Shown one piece after another: positions 37,807 to 46,365 of a stretch of DNA of 64,000 bases (position 1 is the first letter of the stretch; each line of letters opens with the position of its first letter). A program made the translations under genes and the position numbers. The notes below the pieces were generated by a model. The model saw only the letters and a list, made by a program, of their open reading frames with translations. It made no database searches and was not told the DNA's origin. The stretch spans positions 269,685 through 333,684 of the forward strand of contig UCJU01000003.1 in NCBI GenBank assembly GCA_900472925.1. Reading direction: 5' to 3'. This stretch comes from Hyphomicrobiales bacterium. GTDB lineage: Bacteria; Pseudomonadota; Alphaproteobacteria; Rhizobiales; Rhizobiaceae.

Positions 37807-37896
37807 ATGCGCGACGGTCTCAACAGTCTGCTTGAAGTTTCACTTCTTGGTTTTGTCGTTGTTACTTGCCTGATGATGGTCAATCCTATCATCTGA
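37807..37896 (+). CDS. 29-residue membrane peptide under general stress promoter
   Basis: The peptide starts MRDGLNSLLEVS and continues as one hydrophobic helix (LLGFVVVTCLMMV) ending NPII. GGAGGG lies seven bases before the ATG, an ideal Shine-Dalgarno. With a perfect EcfG promoter about 30 bases upstream and an intrinsic terminator from 37948, it forms a compact complete gene that an annotation with a length cut-off would miss. I know no family for it; insertion in the inner membrane is inferred. Confidence 0.68.
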   Translation: MRDGLNSLLEVSLLGFVVVTCLMMVNPII

Positions 37897-37947
37897 CACT
37901 TGAAAAAATTACCGAAGACACACGCTACTCTTCAGGTAGCGATCACC

Positions 37948-37979
37948 AAATGCGGCCTTAGAGCCGCATTTTGTTTTTC
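37948..37979 (+). terminator. Intrinsic terminator after the 29-residue peptide gene
   Basis: AAATGCGGC (37948-37956) pairs with GCCGCATTT (37963-37971) around a six-base loop and is followed by TGTTTTT. Confidence 0.87.
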
Positions 37980-38084
37980 GATTTTCTGCTAATCCAGGTT
38001 CACGTTTGCTTTTTTAATCCCAAGCTTATTGAATTCGGCACGGCGACACTTAAGGTGTTCGAACATCCATTGCGAGTGACATCC

Positions 38085-38852
38085 ATGCCTTCATCCTCTT
38101 CGACCAGCGTTTCCGCTGCCATGCTCGCTATTGGAGACGAGCTTTTGTCCGGGCGTACCAAAGACAAGAACATCGGGCACCTTGCGGATGTGCTGACAAT
38201 GTCGGGAATCGATCTGAAGGAAGTCAGAATTGTTGCGGACGAAGAGCCCGCAATCGTCGAAGCGCTGAACGCTTTGCGTGGACGTTACGATTACGTCTTC
38301 ACATCCGGCGGCATCGGCCCCACCCATGACGATATCACCGCAGACGCCGTCTCGGCAGCGTTTGGTCTCCCGTGCGAACATGATGCGGAAGCCATGCGCC
38401 TTCTCGGCGATATGTACCGCGTTCGTGAAATGGAATTCACCGACGCGCGAAAGCGGATGGCACGCATGCCACGCGGCGCGAGGCGCATCACCAATCCGGT
38501 TTCGGTAGCACCTGGCTTCATCGTGGAAAATGTTTACGTCATGGCAGGTGTGCCGCAGGTGTTTCAGGCGATGCTGGACAATGTCGTGCCGTCGCTTCGC
38601 ACCGGTTCCAAAATCCTGTCGCAAGCGGTCAGTTCGCCATTCGGTGAGGGCGATATCGGAACGCCGCTCACGCTTGTTCAAAAAGCACACCCTGAAACGA
38701 GCATTGGTTCCTATCCGAGATATGATGGCCAAAGGTTCTCGACGGAAATCGTCGTGCGCGCCCGTGATGCCGCAGTGCTCGAAGCGGCAGCGCAGGATAT
38801 CGCTGCCATGATAGAGACGATCACGCGCGAGAAAGCGGCCCGCTCTGCGTGA
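38085..38852 (+). CDS. MoCF-biosynthesis (CinA N-terminal type) domain protein
   Basis: The 255-residue protein contains the MogA/MoeA/CinA-type molybdopterin-binding fold: AMLAIGDELLSGRTKDKN, FTSGGIGPTHDDITADAV (the GGxGPT loop) and VMAGVPQVFQAMLD. It lacks the C-terminal deamidase domain of full CinA. Stand-alone copies are often labelled competence/damage-inducible protein A, but the actual activity is unproven. ATG 38085 has only a weak Shine-Dalgarno; the frame opens upstream inside the previous terminator, so the longer form is unlikely. Confidence 0.83.
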   Translation: MPSSSSTSVSAAMLAIGDELLSGRTKDKNIGHLADVLTMSGIDLKEVRIVADEEPAIVEALNALRGRYDYVFTSGGIGPTHDDITADAVSAAFGLPCEHDAEAMRLLGDMYRVREMEFTDARKRMARMPRGARRITNPVSVAPGFIVENVYVMAGVPQVFQAMLDNVVPSLRTGSKILSQAVSSPFGEGDIGTPLTLVQKAHPETSIGSYPRYDGQRFSTEIVVRARDAAVLEAAAQDIAAMIETITREKAARSA

Positions 38853-38900
38853 GCTATTGAATCCAACGCCGTTTTATATGGTTGGACTACACGACACCAT

Positions 38901-38914
38901 TTGATCGCAATCAA
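38901..38914 (+). promoter_or_regulatory. Perfect FNR/FixK-type box upstream of the universal stress protein gene
   Basis: TTGAT-CGCA-ATCAA matches the consensus TTGAT-N4-ATCAA of FNR, FnrN and FixK regulators. It lies 77 bases upstream of the start codon, consistent with activation from a position near -40. Low-oxygen control of the gene is predicted. Confidence 0.75.
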
Positions 38915-38991
38915 AGCCTTAAAGTCTGAATCGCAAGACCTTCTTCCTATCGTTTCAGGTGAGGAAGGCTACCACGATGAGGAGTCTGATC

Positions 38992-39837
38992 ATGGGTTAC
39001 AAAACCATACTGGCAGTGATGGATACGGCGGAAAACGCGAACAAACTGGGAGACTTTGCAGCTTCCCTGGCCAACACGTTCTCATCGCACGTCATTGGTT
39101 TGCACATGGAATCATTTGCGACTGTTCCGCTGGTTGCGCCGATGGAAATGCCGGATCCCGCAACGGTTCAAGCGGTTCAGGAGGTCGCGCATCAGGAGAC
39201 GACCGACGTCGGCCTGATCTTCAAACACAAGATCACCGGAGAGAATATCTCCAGCGAATGGCGCAGTTTCGTTTCATCCGTGGGTTATTCATCCAACACG
39301 GCGATACAGAGCGCCCGCTGCGCAGATATCATCCTTGCAAGACAGAGCAGTTCCTCGGCGATTTCAGACAGCCGTGCCGATCTCGATAATTTTCTCTATG
39401 AAAGCGGCCGGCCAATCCTTCTGGTGCCGCACGTCCTTGATGAGCCCAAACCAATCAAACGGGTCCTCGTGGCATGGAACGGTTCACGCGAGGCGACGCG
39501 GGCAACGTTCGATGCCCTGCCCTTTCTGATCTCCGCTGAGAGTGTCGAGATTTTCTCGGTGGGTGCTCACGATGATGATGCGCAATCCGGGTCATTGCCA
39601 GGGTCGGACATTGCATGGACGCTGGCACGGCACGGCGTCAATGTCACCGTGACATCGCAGGAAAAGGATCACGGACTATCGCCCGAAAAAGCGATTGAGA
39701 AACGCCTTTCAGATAACAGCATCGACCTCCTCGTCATGGGTGCCTATGGACACTCACGCTGGTGGGAGATGTTGTTTGGCGGCGTTACCCGCACCCTGCT
39801 CGATAAAATGACCGCGCTGACATTGCTGTCGCGATAG
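38992..39837 (+). CDS. Universal stress protein (UspA family, tandem domain)
   Basis: The 281-residue cytosolic protein has two Usp-like halves: MGYKTILAVMDTAENANKLGDFAASLA at the start, and KRVLVAWNGSREATRATFDALPFL followed by LLVMGAYGHSRWWEMLFGGVT at the end. The last is close to the nucleotide-binding G-x2-G-x9-G pattern, with Gly where Ser/Thr is usual. ATG 38992 has GAGGAG eight bases upstream; ATG 38977 is an alternative. A perfect FNR/FixK box upstream predicts induction at low oxygen. Confidence 0.9.
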   Translation: MGYKTILAVMDTAENANKLGDFAASLANTFSSHVIGLHMESFATVPLVAPMEMPDPATVQAVQEVAHQETTDVGLIFKHKITGENISSEWRSFVSSVGYSSNTAIQSARCADIILARQSSSSAISDSRADLDNFLYESGRPILLVPHVLDEPKPIKRVLVAWNGSREATRATFDALPFLISAESVEIFSVGAHDDDAQSGSLPGSDIAWTLARHGVNVTVTSQEKDHGLSPEKAIEKRLSDNSIDLLVMGAYGHSRWWEMLFGGVTRTLLDKMTALTLLSR

Positions 39838-39845
39838 CACAATGC

Positions 39846-39879
39846 AAAAAAGCCGCCGGATCGCTCCGGCGGCTTTTTT
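39846..39879. terminator. Bidirectional intrinsic terminator between usp and DAHP synthase
   Basis: A perfect stem AAAAAAGCCGCCGGA / TCCGGCGGCTTTTTT closes a TCGC tetraloop and has A and T runs on both sides. It serves both converging genes. Confidence 0.93.
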
Positions 39880-39896
39880 ACAGATCGTTCGAAATA

Positions 39897-41273
39897 TCAG
39901 CCGTTCACGACAGCCATGCGTTTTTCGTCGCGGCCGCTCTTCATGCGTTCAGACAGCAGGAACGCCAGTTCCAGAGCCTGATCCGCATTGAGGCGAGGAT
40001 CGCAATGGGTGTGGTAACGGTCGGATAGAGAATCCGCAGTCACCGTACGCGCACCGCCCGTGCATTCCGTGACATCCTTGCCGGTCATCTCGATGTGGAT
40101 ACCGCCCGGATGTGTGCCTTCAGCGCGGTGAATCTGGAAGAAGCTTTCGACTTCCGACAAAATCCGCTCGAATGGACGTGTCTTGTAGTGGTTGAGCGTG
40201 ATGGTATTTCCGTGCATCGGGTCGCATGACCAGACGACCTTGCGGCCTTCTTTTTCCACCGCGCGGATCAGCTTTGGCAAGCCATCGGCAACCTTGTCAT
40301 GGCCGAAACGGCAAATCAGCGTCAGACGACCGGCCTCGTTGGACGGGTTCAGCGCATCAATCAGCTCGATCAAATTGTCGGGCTGCAAAGACGGGCCGCA
40401 CTTCAAACCAATCGGGTTCTTGATACCGCGGAAATATTCCACATGCGCGTGGTCCAGTTGGCGGGTGCGGTCACCGATCCACAACATGTGGCCTGATGTC
40501 GCGTACCAGTCTCCGGACGTCGAATCGATACGGGTCAATGCTTCTTCATAGCCAAGCAGCAGAGCCTCATGGCTGGTGAAAAAGTCGGTCTCACGCAGGC
40601 TCGGCTGATTTTCCGAGGTGATACCGATGGCCTTCATGAAGTCCATGGTTTCGGAAATACGGCTTGCCAACTTGCGGTAACGGTCCGCCTGCGGGCTGTC
40701 CTTGACGAAACCGAGCATCCACTGATGCACATTTTCCAGGTTGGCATAACCACCCATGGCAAAGGCGCGCAGAAGGTTCAGCGTTGCAGCAGACTGACGG
40801 TAAGCGTCAAGCTGACGCTCAGGGTTGGGAATACGCGAGGCTTCGTTGAACTCGATACCGTTGATGATATCACCGCGGTAGGACGGCAGATTGACGCCAT
40901 CCAGCGTTTCGATGTTGGACGAGCGCGGCTTGGCAAACTGGCCAGCAATGCGCCCAACCTTTACGACGGGAAGCTGCGCGCCATAGGTCAAAACAACGGC
41001 CATCTGCAGGAAGGCACGGAAGAAGTCGCGGATATTGTCCGCGCCATGCTCAAGAAAGCTTTCCGCACAATCACCACCCTGAAGCAGGAATGCCTCGCCT
41101 TCGGCAACGCTGGCGAGCTGCTTTTTCAAGCGCCGTGCTTCACCGGCAAACACCAGCGGCGGATAAGTCGCAAGCGTTGCTTCCGTTGCAGCCAAGGCCG
41201 ATGCGTTAGGGTATTCAGGTACCTGCTGGATTGGCTTGTGTCTCCAGCTGCTCGGTGTCCAATTCTGTGCCAT
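39897..41273 (-). CDS. Class II 3-deoxy-7-phosphoheptulonate (DAHP) synthase
   Basis: This enzyme joins phosphoenolpyruvate and erythrose 4-phosphate in the first step of the shikimate pathway. The 458-residue length and blocks [38 protein letters not shown] and [20 protein letters not shown] identify the plant-like class II family. Symbols for this gene differ among genomes, so I leave it blank. The 447-base upstream region carries a 74-residue ORF with a strong Shine-Dalgarno and several Trp and Phe codons. Confidence 0.95.
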   Translation of the reverse strand: MAQNWTPSSWRHKPIQQVPEYPNASALAATEATLATYPPLVFAGEARRLKKQLASVAEGEAFLLQGGDCAESFLEHGADNIRDFFRAFLQMAVVLTYGAQLPVVKVGRIAGQFAKPRSSNIETLDGVNLPSYRGDIINGIEFNEASRIPNPERQLDAYRQSAATLNLLRAFAMGGYANLENVHQWMLGFVKDSPQADRYRKLASRISETMDFMKAIGITSENQPSLRETDFFTSHEALLLGYEEALTRIDSTSGDWYATSGHMLWIGDRTRQLDHAHVEYFRGIKNPIGLKCGPSLQPDNLIELIDALNPSNEAGRLTLICRFGHDKVADGLPKLIRAVEKEGRKVVWSCDPMHGNTITLNHYKTRPFERILSEVESFFQIHRAEGTHPGGIHIEMTGKDVTECTGGARTVTADSLSDRYHTHCDPRLNADQALELAFLLSERMKSGRDEKRMAVVNG

Positions 41274-41348
41274 GTTGTTCTCACTTGTGCAGCCGCTTCA
41301 GACCAGAGGCAGCAACTTTCCCTGTTAATCGCGCGCTTATAAACACTT

Positions 41349-41573
41349 TCATACCCGCTTGCAAAGGTGAAGTTCGCCAGCATCGTCCCCCTCAGAGGCG
41401 CTTTTTGGGCTTGGAAATTCTGGCCAGCCATTCACGCATCGCGAAAACCACAGGGCAACACGATCCAGCCGCGTCGATGGCCAATTCTCCAGCGGATCAG
41501 CAAGCGTCTTCGCTTCGCTCGCCGCCTGTGTCCTCCCTACCCGCTCCGTAACGAACATCGTTTCCGGTAACAT
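41349..41573 (-). CDS. Possible 74-residue upstream ORF ahead of DAHP synthase
   Basis: GGGAGG lies about seven bases before ATG 41573, and the frame runs 74 codons to a stop 75 bases before the DAHP synthase start. I recognise no family. Residues 35-58 hold three Trp and two Phe (ENWPS, ALWFS, NGWPEF). It could be a small protein of its own or a leader whose translation reports aromatic amino-acid supply; neither is proven. No classical leader run of Trp codons and no clear attenuator follow. Confidence 0.4.
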   Translation of the reverse strand: MLPETMFVTERVGRTQAASEAKTLADPLENWPSTRLDRVALWFSRCVNGWPEFPSPKSASEGDDAGELHLCKRV

Positions 41574-41720
41574 CTGTCGACCTCCCTGTCTCGGCACTAC
41601 GGAGGTATGGCGAGGCAGGCGAACTTCATAGATGCGCCGCTGAAAGGTGTATTTCATACTTGCGCGGTGCGCCGGGCAAAAGCCTTGCTTATAATGCGGG
41701 AGATCAGCAGGATAACGACC
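41574..41720. other. Divergent promoter region between the DAHP synthase side and the LysR gene
   Basis: Together with the possible small ORF at 41349-41573 this makes a 447-base divergent region. It should hold promoters for both directions, and probably the LysR autoregulatory site, but I see no clear T-N11-A palindrome. Confidence 0.35.
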
Positions 41721-42620
41721 ATGACAGATGTGAACTGGGACGACCTAAAGCTCTTCCATATCGTGGCGTCGCAAGGTGGGCTTGCCGGTGCGGCAAGCGC
41801 CACCGGGATCAGCGCGCCAACAATCGGGAGGCGGATGCTGTATCTGGAGCGGTCCATGGGCCGCACACTTTTCATCCGCAGCCAGCAGGGCTACCGCCTT
41901 GCGCCTGATGGCGCCACGCTTTTCGAGCGTGTTCAATCCATGCAGAAAACGGCTTTAGACATTAGCCAATGGCATGGGGACGCGTTTTCACTGCCCATCG
42001 TCTCCGTGGCGAGCAATATCTGGTTGATGGGGTTCGTGTCGGACAACGCCGCCATCTTGCGCGGGCCGCAAGACGCCTTTCGCCTGTGCTGCAAACGGAT
42101 TGCCGAAGATGAAGACCTGACATTCCGGCGGGGCACGATCGCGATTTTAGACAAGGCGCCCAGAGCCGGCAATTTCGCTGCTCTCAAATCGGTGACGATG
42201 ACGTATCATACCTATCGCGCAGCCCATTTGCCCGCGAGCGATGACATGCCGTGGATTTCGATCGGCACGGAGGTGGCTGTTTCAGACGCAGAGCAATGGG
42301 TTTTCCGCAACAACGAACCCATGATCCACACATGGACGAACGCACCGGAACTTCTGCCAAGGTTGATTGCCAGCGGCTCTGGACGCGGCGTTCTTCCGTC
42401 CTTCCTGGGAGACGCGACACCAGGGCTCGTACGCGATGGGGAAACGATTGACGAGCTTTCGCACCCGCTCTGGCTCACGGTGAACGACGATGACCGCCAC
42501 GCGCCGGAAATGCGCCTCGTGATGGACCGTCTCGCCGCGCTCTTGAAGCGCAACGAGACACTTTTTGATGGCGCTAAAAACCAACCTCAATCGGCTGTTA
42601 TAGCTTTTCCCCGTTCCTGA
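41721..42620 (+). CDS. LysR-family transcriptional regulator
   Basis: The 299-residue protein has an N-terminal winged helix-turn-helix (LKLFHIVASQGGLAGAASATGISAPTIGRRMLYLERSMGRTLFIRSQQGYRLAPDG, residues 8-64) and a divergent effector domain with DELSHPLWLTVNDDDRHAPEMRLVMDRL near the end. The effector and targets are unknown. ATG 41721 has AGGA eight bases upstream and begins MTDVNWDDLK. The 3' end overlaps the convergent gor gene by 23 bases. Confidence 0.87.
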   Translation: MTDVNWDDLKLFHIVASQGGLAGAASATGISAPTIGRRMLYLERSMGRTLFIRSQQGYRLAPDGATLFERVQSMQKTALDISQWHGDAFSLPIVSVASNIWLMGFVSDNAAILRGPQDAFRLCCKRIAEDEDLTFRRGTIAILDKAPRAGNFAALKSVTMTYHTYRAAHLPASDDMPWISIGTEVAVSDAEQWVFRNNEPMIHTWTNAPELLPRLIASGSGRGVLPSFLGDATPGLVRDGETIDELSHPLWLTVNDDDRHAPEMRLVMDRLAALLKRNETLFDGAKNQPQSAVIAFPRS

Positions 42621-43986
42621 TCCGGTAGCTTGGCGAATACATCGTCACCAACTCCTCGGATGCCGTGGGATGTACCGCCATGGTAGCATCGAAATCGTCC
42701 TTCGTGCAGCCTGCCTTCAGCGTAATTCCGAGAAGCTGCGCCATTTCACCAGCCTCGTGGCCGAGAATATGGGCACCGACCACCTTGCGATCTGTGGCAT
42801 TGATGATGAGCTTCATGATCGTCTTTTCCGTGCGACCGGAAAGCGTCGCCTTCATGGGGCGGAACTGCGCGCGGTAGACTTCGATTTCCTCGAACTTGGC
42901 AGCAGCCTCTTCTTCGGACAGACCGACCGTGCCGATTTCCGGCTGGGAGAAAACGGCCGTCGCAATGAGGTGGTGATCGGGCTTCGTCGGGTTGTTCTTG
43001 AATTCGGTTTCGATGAAGCACATCGCCTCATGGATGGCGACTGGCGTCAACTGTACCCGGTCGGTGACATCACCCAATGCGAAGATGTTGGGAACATTGG
43101 TGCGCGAATAATCATCCACGATGATCGCGCCCTTTTCGTTGACGGCAACACCGGCCTTTTCGAGGCCAAGCCCCTGCGTATTCGGATCGCGCCCCAGTGC
43201 GAGCATGACCAGACCCACATTGAGAGAATGACCCTGCTTGGTGCGCGCAACGAAGCCATCGGCACCATCCTTGCTCACCTCGTGGATAACGTCCTCCAGA
43301 ATAATTCGAATACCCTTGGCGACCATGGCCTCTTGCAGACCTTCGCGCATGTCCCTGTCAAAGCGCGACAGGATTTCCTTGCCACGATAAATCAGCGTGG
43401 TCTCGACACCGAGACCGTGGAAGATATTGGCGAACTCCACTGCGATATAGCCGCCACCCGCAATCAGGATCGACTTCGGCAGTTCCTCCAGATGGAACGC
43501 TTCGTTGGAGGAAATCGTCAGTTCGTAGCCGGGCAAGGATACATGCGGGTTCGGCGTGCCGCCAACGGCAATCACGATGCGCTCTGCCGTCACAGTCTGG
43601 CCAGTTTTCAAAAGCTTGACGGTATGGGCATCCACCAGTTCAGCGCGGCTGTCGAAAATCTCAGCCTTGGCATTCTCAAGACCCTTGCGGTAAAGGCCTT
43701 CCAGACGCTCGATTTCCTTGTCTTTGGCTACAATCAGTTTCTTCCAGTCGAAGGTGCTTTTGCCCACCGTCCAGCCATAACCGGCAGCATCCTCAAAATG
43801 CTCGGGATATTGCGAGGCGTAAACAAACAACTTCTTGGGCACACAGCCTCTTATGACGCAGGTTCCGCCATAACGGTATTCCTCTGCAATACCGACGCGC
43901 TTGCCGAGCGAAGCAGCCACACGGGCGCTGCGCACGCCGCCGGAACCGCCGCCGATTACGAAAAGATCGAAGTCATAAGATGTCAT
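42598..43986 (-). CDS. gor: Glutathione-disulphide reductase
   Basis: This cytosolic flavoenzyme uses NADPH to reduce glutathione disulphide. The 462-residue product has the FAD motif VIGGGSGGVRSAR, the redox-active pair Cys43/Cys48 in GGTCVIRGCVPKK, the NADPH-binding fold AGGGYIAVEFANIFHGLG, FALGDVTDR, and the catalytic HPTASEELV at the C-terminus. It lies downstream of the rpiA-DUF2059 pair after a terminator and converges with the LysR gene. Confidence 0.95.
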   Translation of the reverse strand: MTSYDFDLFVIGGGSGGVRSARVAASLGKRVGIAEEYRYGGTCVIRGCVPKKLFVYASQYPEHFEDAAGYGWTVGKSTFDWKKLIVAKDKEIERLEGLYRKGLENAKAEIFDSRAELVDAHTVKLLKTGQTVTAERIVIAVGGTPNPHVSLPGYELTISSNEAFHLEELPKSILIAGGGYIAVEFANIFHGLGVETTLIYRGKEILSRFDRDMREGLQEAMVAKGIRIILEDVIHEVSKDGADGFVARTKQGHSLNVGLVMLALGRDPNTQGLGLEKAGVAVNEKGAIIVDDYSRTNVPNIFALGDVTDRVQLTPVAIHEAMCFIETEFKNNPTKPDHHLIATAVFSQPEIGTVGLSEEEAAAKFEEIEVYRAQFRPMKATLSGRTEKTIMKLIINATDRKVVGAHILGHEAGEMAQLLGITLKAGCTKDDFDATMAVHPTASEELVTMYSPSYRIRNGEKL

Positions 43987-44037
43987 GGATCAGCCTCTGA
44001 TGGTGTCGCACTCATATAGGTGCCGCACCGCATAAAT

Positions 44038-44065
44038 GAAAAGCCCGGAGTGTGATCCGGGCTTT
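44038..44065 (-). terminator. Intrinsic terminator after the DUF2059 gene
   Basis: On the minus strand AAAGCCCGGA (from 44065) pairs with TCCGGGCTTT (44040-44049), followed by T-rich DNA. It lies 26 bases beyond the stop and ends the rpiA-DUF2059 transcript. Confidence 0.8.
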
Positions 44066-44091
44066 GAAATTTCTGAACTCAATTCAAGCGA

Positions 44092-44685
44092 TCAAGGCTT
44101 CGGCTTGGCCGCAGGTGCCGCTGTTGAAGCACCTGGCGCACCACCAACGTTGGAATTGTTGGCTGGAAGCGGCTGAAGGTCAGCACCGGCAACTTTCTGA
44201 AGTTCGGTCATGCTCGATGTGTTCAGATCGCGGTTGATGCCAGCGGCCCAGATATCGGCAGCCTTCATCAATTCGCGGGTCGCGATAGGACCATCCTTCA
44301 GCAGTTTCTTGCCTGCTTCGCTGCTATAGAAAGCAGAGATTGCCTTCAGCTCTTCGAGCGAGAAAGCCCGCGCATAGGTCAGCGCAGCTTCACGTTCCAA
44401 GTCGGCGCGGCGCGGCGCAAGTTCAAGCGCCTTCGTATCGACGGTTGCAGTAATGGCATCCTGAACGTTTGGCGAAGCCTGAATGAGCTCGGCCTTCAAA
44501 CGCTCCGCAAGTCCTGGCAGAATATCATCGAAGCGGTCAGTCACGCCGAGCGCACCGATTGCCTGCTTTGCAGCGTTGATGTGCTCTTCTGAAATTTCCT
44601 GCGCACGAACGGCAGTGCCGAATACGATACCGGAAATGAGGATCGAAGCAGCGGCAGCTTTGCCTAGTCCCGCAAGTTTGATCAT
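44092..44685 (-). CDS. DUF2059 secreted protein
   Basis: The 197-residue protein has a signal peptide (ASILISGIVFGTAVRA) and a helical DUF2059 region with AIGALGVTDRFDDILPGLAERLK and YARAFSLEELKAISAFYSSEAGKKLL, then a Pro/Ala tail. It should be periplasmic; the function is unknown. CAGGAG precedes the ATG. It follows rpiA by 17 bases and is probably co-transcribed with it. Confidence 0.85.
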   Translation of the reverse strand: MIKLAGLGKAAAASILISGIVFGTAVRAQEISEEHINAAKQAIGALGVTDRFDDILPGLAERLKAELIQASPNVQDAITATVDTKALELAPRRADLEREAALTYARAFSLEELKAISAFYSSEAGKKLLKDGPIATRELMKAADIWAAGINRDLNTSSMTELQKVAGADLQPLPANNSNVGGAPGASTAAPAAKPKP

Positions 44686-44702
44686 GAAATCTCTCGCTCC
44701 TG

Positions 44703-45401
44703 TTATATTTTCGCCTGCATTACGCGGGCGCCATCAGGCCCGGCGATAATGGCAAGCGAGGCCAGATTAATGAAAAGTCCGTGCTCGACAACACCGGGTA
44801 TGGTGTTCAGCTCGCGTGCCAGTGCTTCTGCATCAGGAATACGGCCAAAAGATGCGTCGAAAATGAGGTGTCCACCGTCCGTTTTGAAGGGACCGTCTTC
44901 CAGAGAACGCAGCTTCAGATCGCCCGAAAGGCCAAGCTTTGCGGCCAGTTTCTCAATTGCGATGCAGGTTGCGACCTGGCCGAAAATATTGATCTCGATC
45001 GGCAAGGGAAAGGCACCGAGCGTTTCGACGACCTTGGTCTGATCCGCGATCACAATGACGCGAGACGACGCAGCCGCCACGATCTTTTCGCGCAACAAGG
45101 CACCGCCGCCGCCCTTGATGAGACGCAGGCCATGGTCGACCTCGTCTGCACCATCGATCGTCAAATCCAGTTCCGGCAACTCGTCCAGCGACTTCAGTGG
45201 AACGCCCAACTCAACACACAGACGTGCGGTGCGCTCTGATGTGGGAACACCCTGAACTTTAAGACCGGACGATACTTTTTCCGCCAGAAGTCTGACGAAT
45301 TCCTCTGCGGTGGAACCCGTACCAATACCGAGACGCATTCCGTCTTCGACGTAGGACAACGCCGCTTCTGCGGCCTTGATCTTCATTTGGCGGGCATCCA
45401 T
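44703..45401 (-). CDS. rpiA: Ribose-5-phosphate isomerase A
   Basis: RpiA interconverts ribose 5-phosphate and ribulose 5-phosphate in the pentose phosphate pathway. The 232-residue product has the phosphate loop [12 protein letters not shown], the active-site [11 protein letters not shown] and [14 protein letters not shown], and usual family length. It leads a two-gene unit with the DUF2059 gene and is divergent from gph. Confidence 0.95.
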   Translation of the reverse strand: MDARQMKIKAAEAALSYVEDGMRLGIGTGSTAEEFVRLLAEKVSSGLKVQGVPTSERTARLCVELGVPLKSLDELPELDLTIDGADEVDHGLRLIKGGGGALLREKIVAAASSRVIVIADQTKVVETLGAFPLPIEINIFGQVATCIAIEKLAAKLGLSGDLKLRSLEDGPFKTDGGHLIFDASFGRIPDAEALARELNTIPGVVEHGLFINLASLAIIAGPDGARVMQAKI

Positions 45402-45593
45402 TCGGCTGCAGACTCCGGTGCGCTAACTCTATAAGCACGTCGATCCTGCTGTCGGACCCCGTGCTGGCGTGCTGTTTACACGGGTCGAATAGCAAACGGA
45501 AGCCCTTTCGAATAGCGACAAGCAACCGTCCAAAGGTTTCGTTGCAAAAGCCCGCGCCTTTGCTTAGCGTTGGCGGACATAGTCATTTCCATC

Positions 45594-46295
45594 ATGAGGC
45601 ATTCCTTGACATCTCCCCTCGTCATATTCGATCTCGACGGCACCTTGATCGACACAGCCCACGACCTTATCGACAGCCTGAATTACGCCATTGCCGCCGC
45701 CGACCTTGCCCCGACGACCTATGGGGACCTGAAGCATCTGGTTGGCCATGGCGCGCGCGTCATGATCAAGAGAGCTTTCGCCTTGCGCAACAAAGAGCTT
45801 TCCGATGCCGATCTGGAACCGCTTTACGAGCGCTTCCTTGCCCACTACCTAGAACAGATGCCCGGACAGAGCGTGCCCTACCCCGGCATCGTTTCAGCAC
45901 TCGACAGACTGGCGGCTGCCGGTTTCACCTTGGCAGTCTGCACCAACAAGACGACGGCTCTTGCAATTCCGCTGCTGGAAAAACTCGGCCTCAGCCACTA
46001 TTTCGCCGCGACCACCTGTGGCGATACCTTCGAGTGGCGCAAACCGGATGCGCGGCACATCACAGGTACGATCGAAAAGGCGGGCGGCGATGTTGCCAAA
46101 AGCGTGATGGTGGGTGACAGCTTCAATGACATCGCATCCGCCAAGAACGCCAACATTCCCTCTGTTGGTGTCACCTTCGGTTATACGGATGTACCAATGG
46201 CTGAGCTTGGACCTAACGTGGTGATAGATAGCTACGATGAGTTGGACGCGGCGCTGATTGAAAGGCTGATCGCCAAGCGTGTCGCTGCGGCCTGA
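45594..46295 (+). CDS. gph: Phosphoglycolate phosphatase (HAD family)
   Basis: Gph removes phosphate from 2-phosphoglycolate produced by DNA repair or oxygenase activity. The 233-residue HAD hydrolase has the nucleophile motif FDLDGTLID (Asp13, Asp15), VCTNKT for motif II, and VGDSFNDIASAKNA for motif IV. ATG 45594 gives the family start; the frame opens eight codons earlier at a TTG. The substrate is assigned by family resemblance and could be another small phosphate ester. Confidence 0.85.
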   Translation: MRHSLTSPLVIFDLDGTLIDTAHDLIDSLNYAIAAADLAPTTYGDLKHLVGHGARVMIKRAFALRNKELSDADLEPLYERFLAHYLEQMPGQSVPYPGIVSALDRLAAAGFTLAVCTNKTTALAIPLLEKLGLSHYFAATTCGDTFEWRKPDARHITGTIEKAGGDVAKSVMVGDSFNDIASAKNANIPSVGVTFGYTDVPMAELGPNVVIDSYDELDAALIERLIAKRVAAA

Positions 46296-46316
46296 AAACG
46301 CTAGATATACCGCAAC

Positions 46317-46345
46317 AAAAAAGCCGCCCCGAAAGGCGGCTTTTT
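46317..46345. terminator. Bidirectional intrinsic terminator between gph and rpsD
   Basis: GCCGCC (46323-46328) pairs with GGCGGC (46335-46340), flanked by six A and five T, and serves the two converging genes. Confidence 0.88.
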
Positions 46346-46365
46346 CAATGGATGCTACAGGCAGA

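Noticed and set aside
41274-41348. Classical Trp attenuator before DAHP synthase
   Set aside because: I see no run of Trp codons in a short leader and no terminator hairpin with a T-tract in this stretch.
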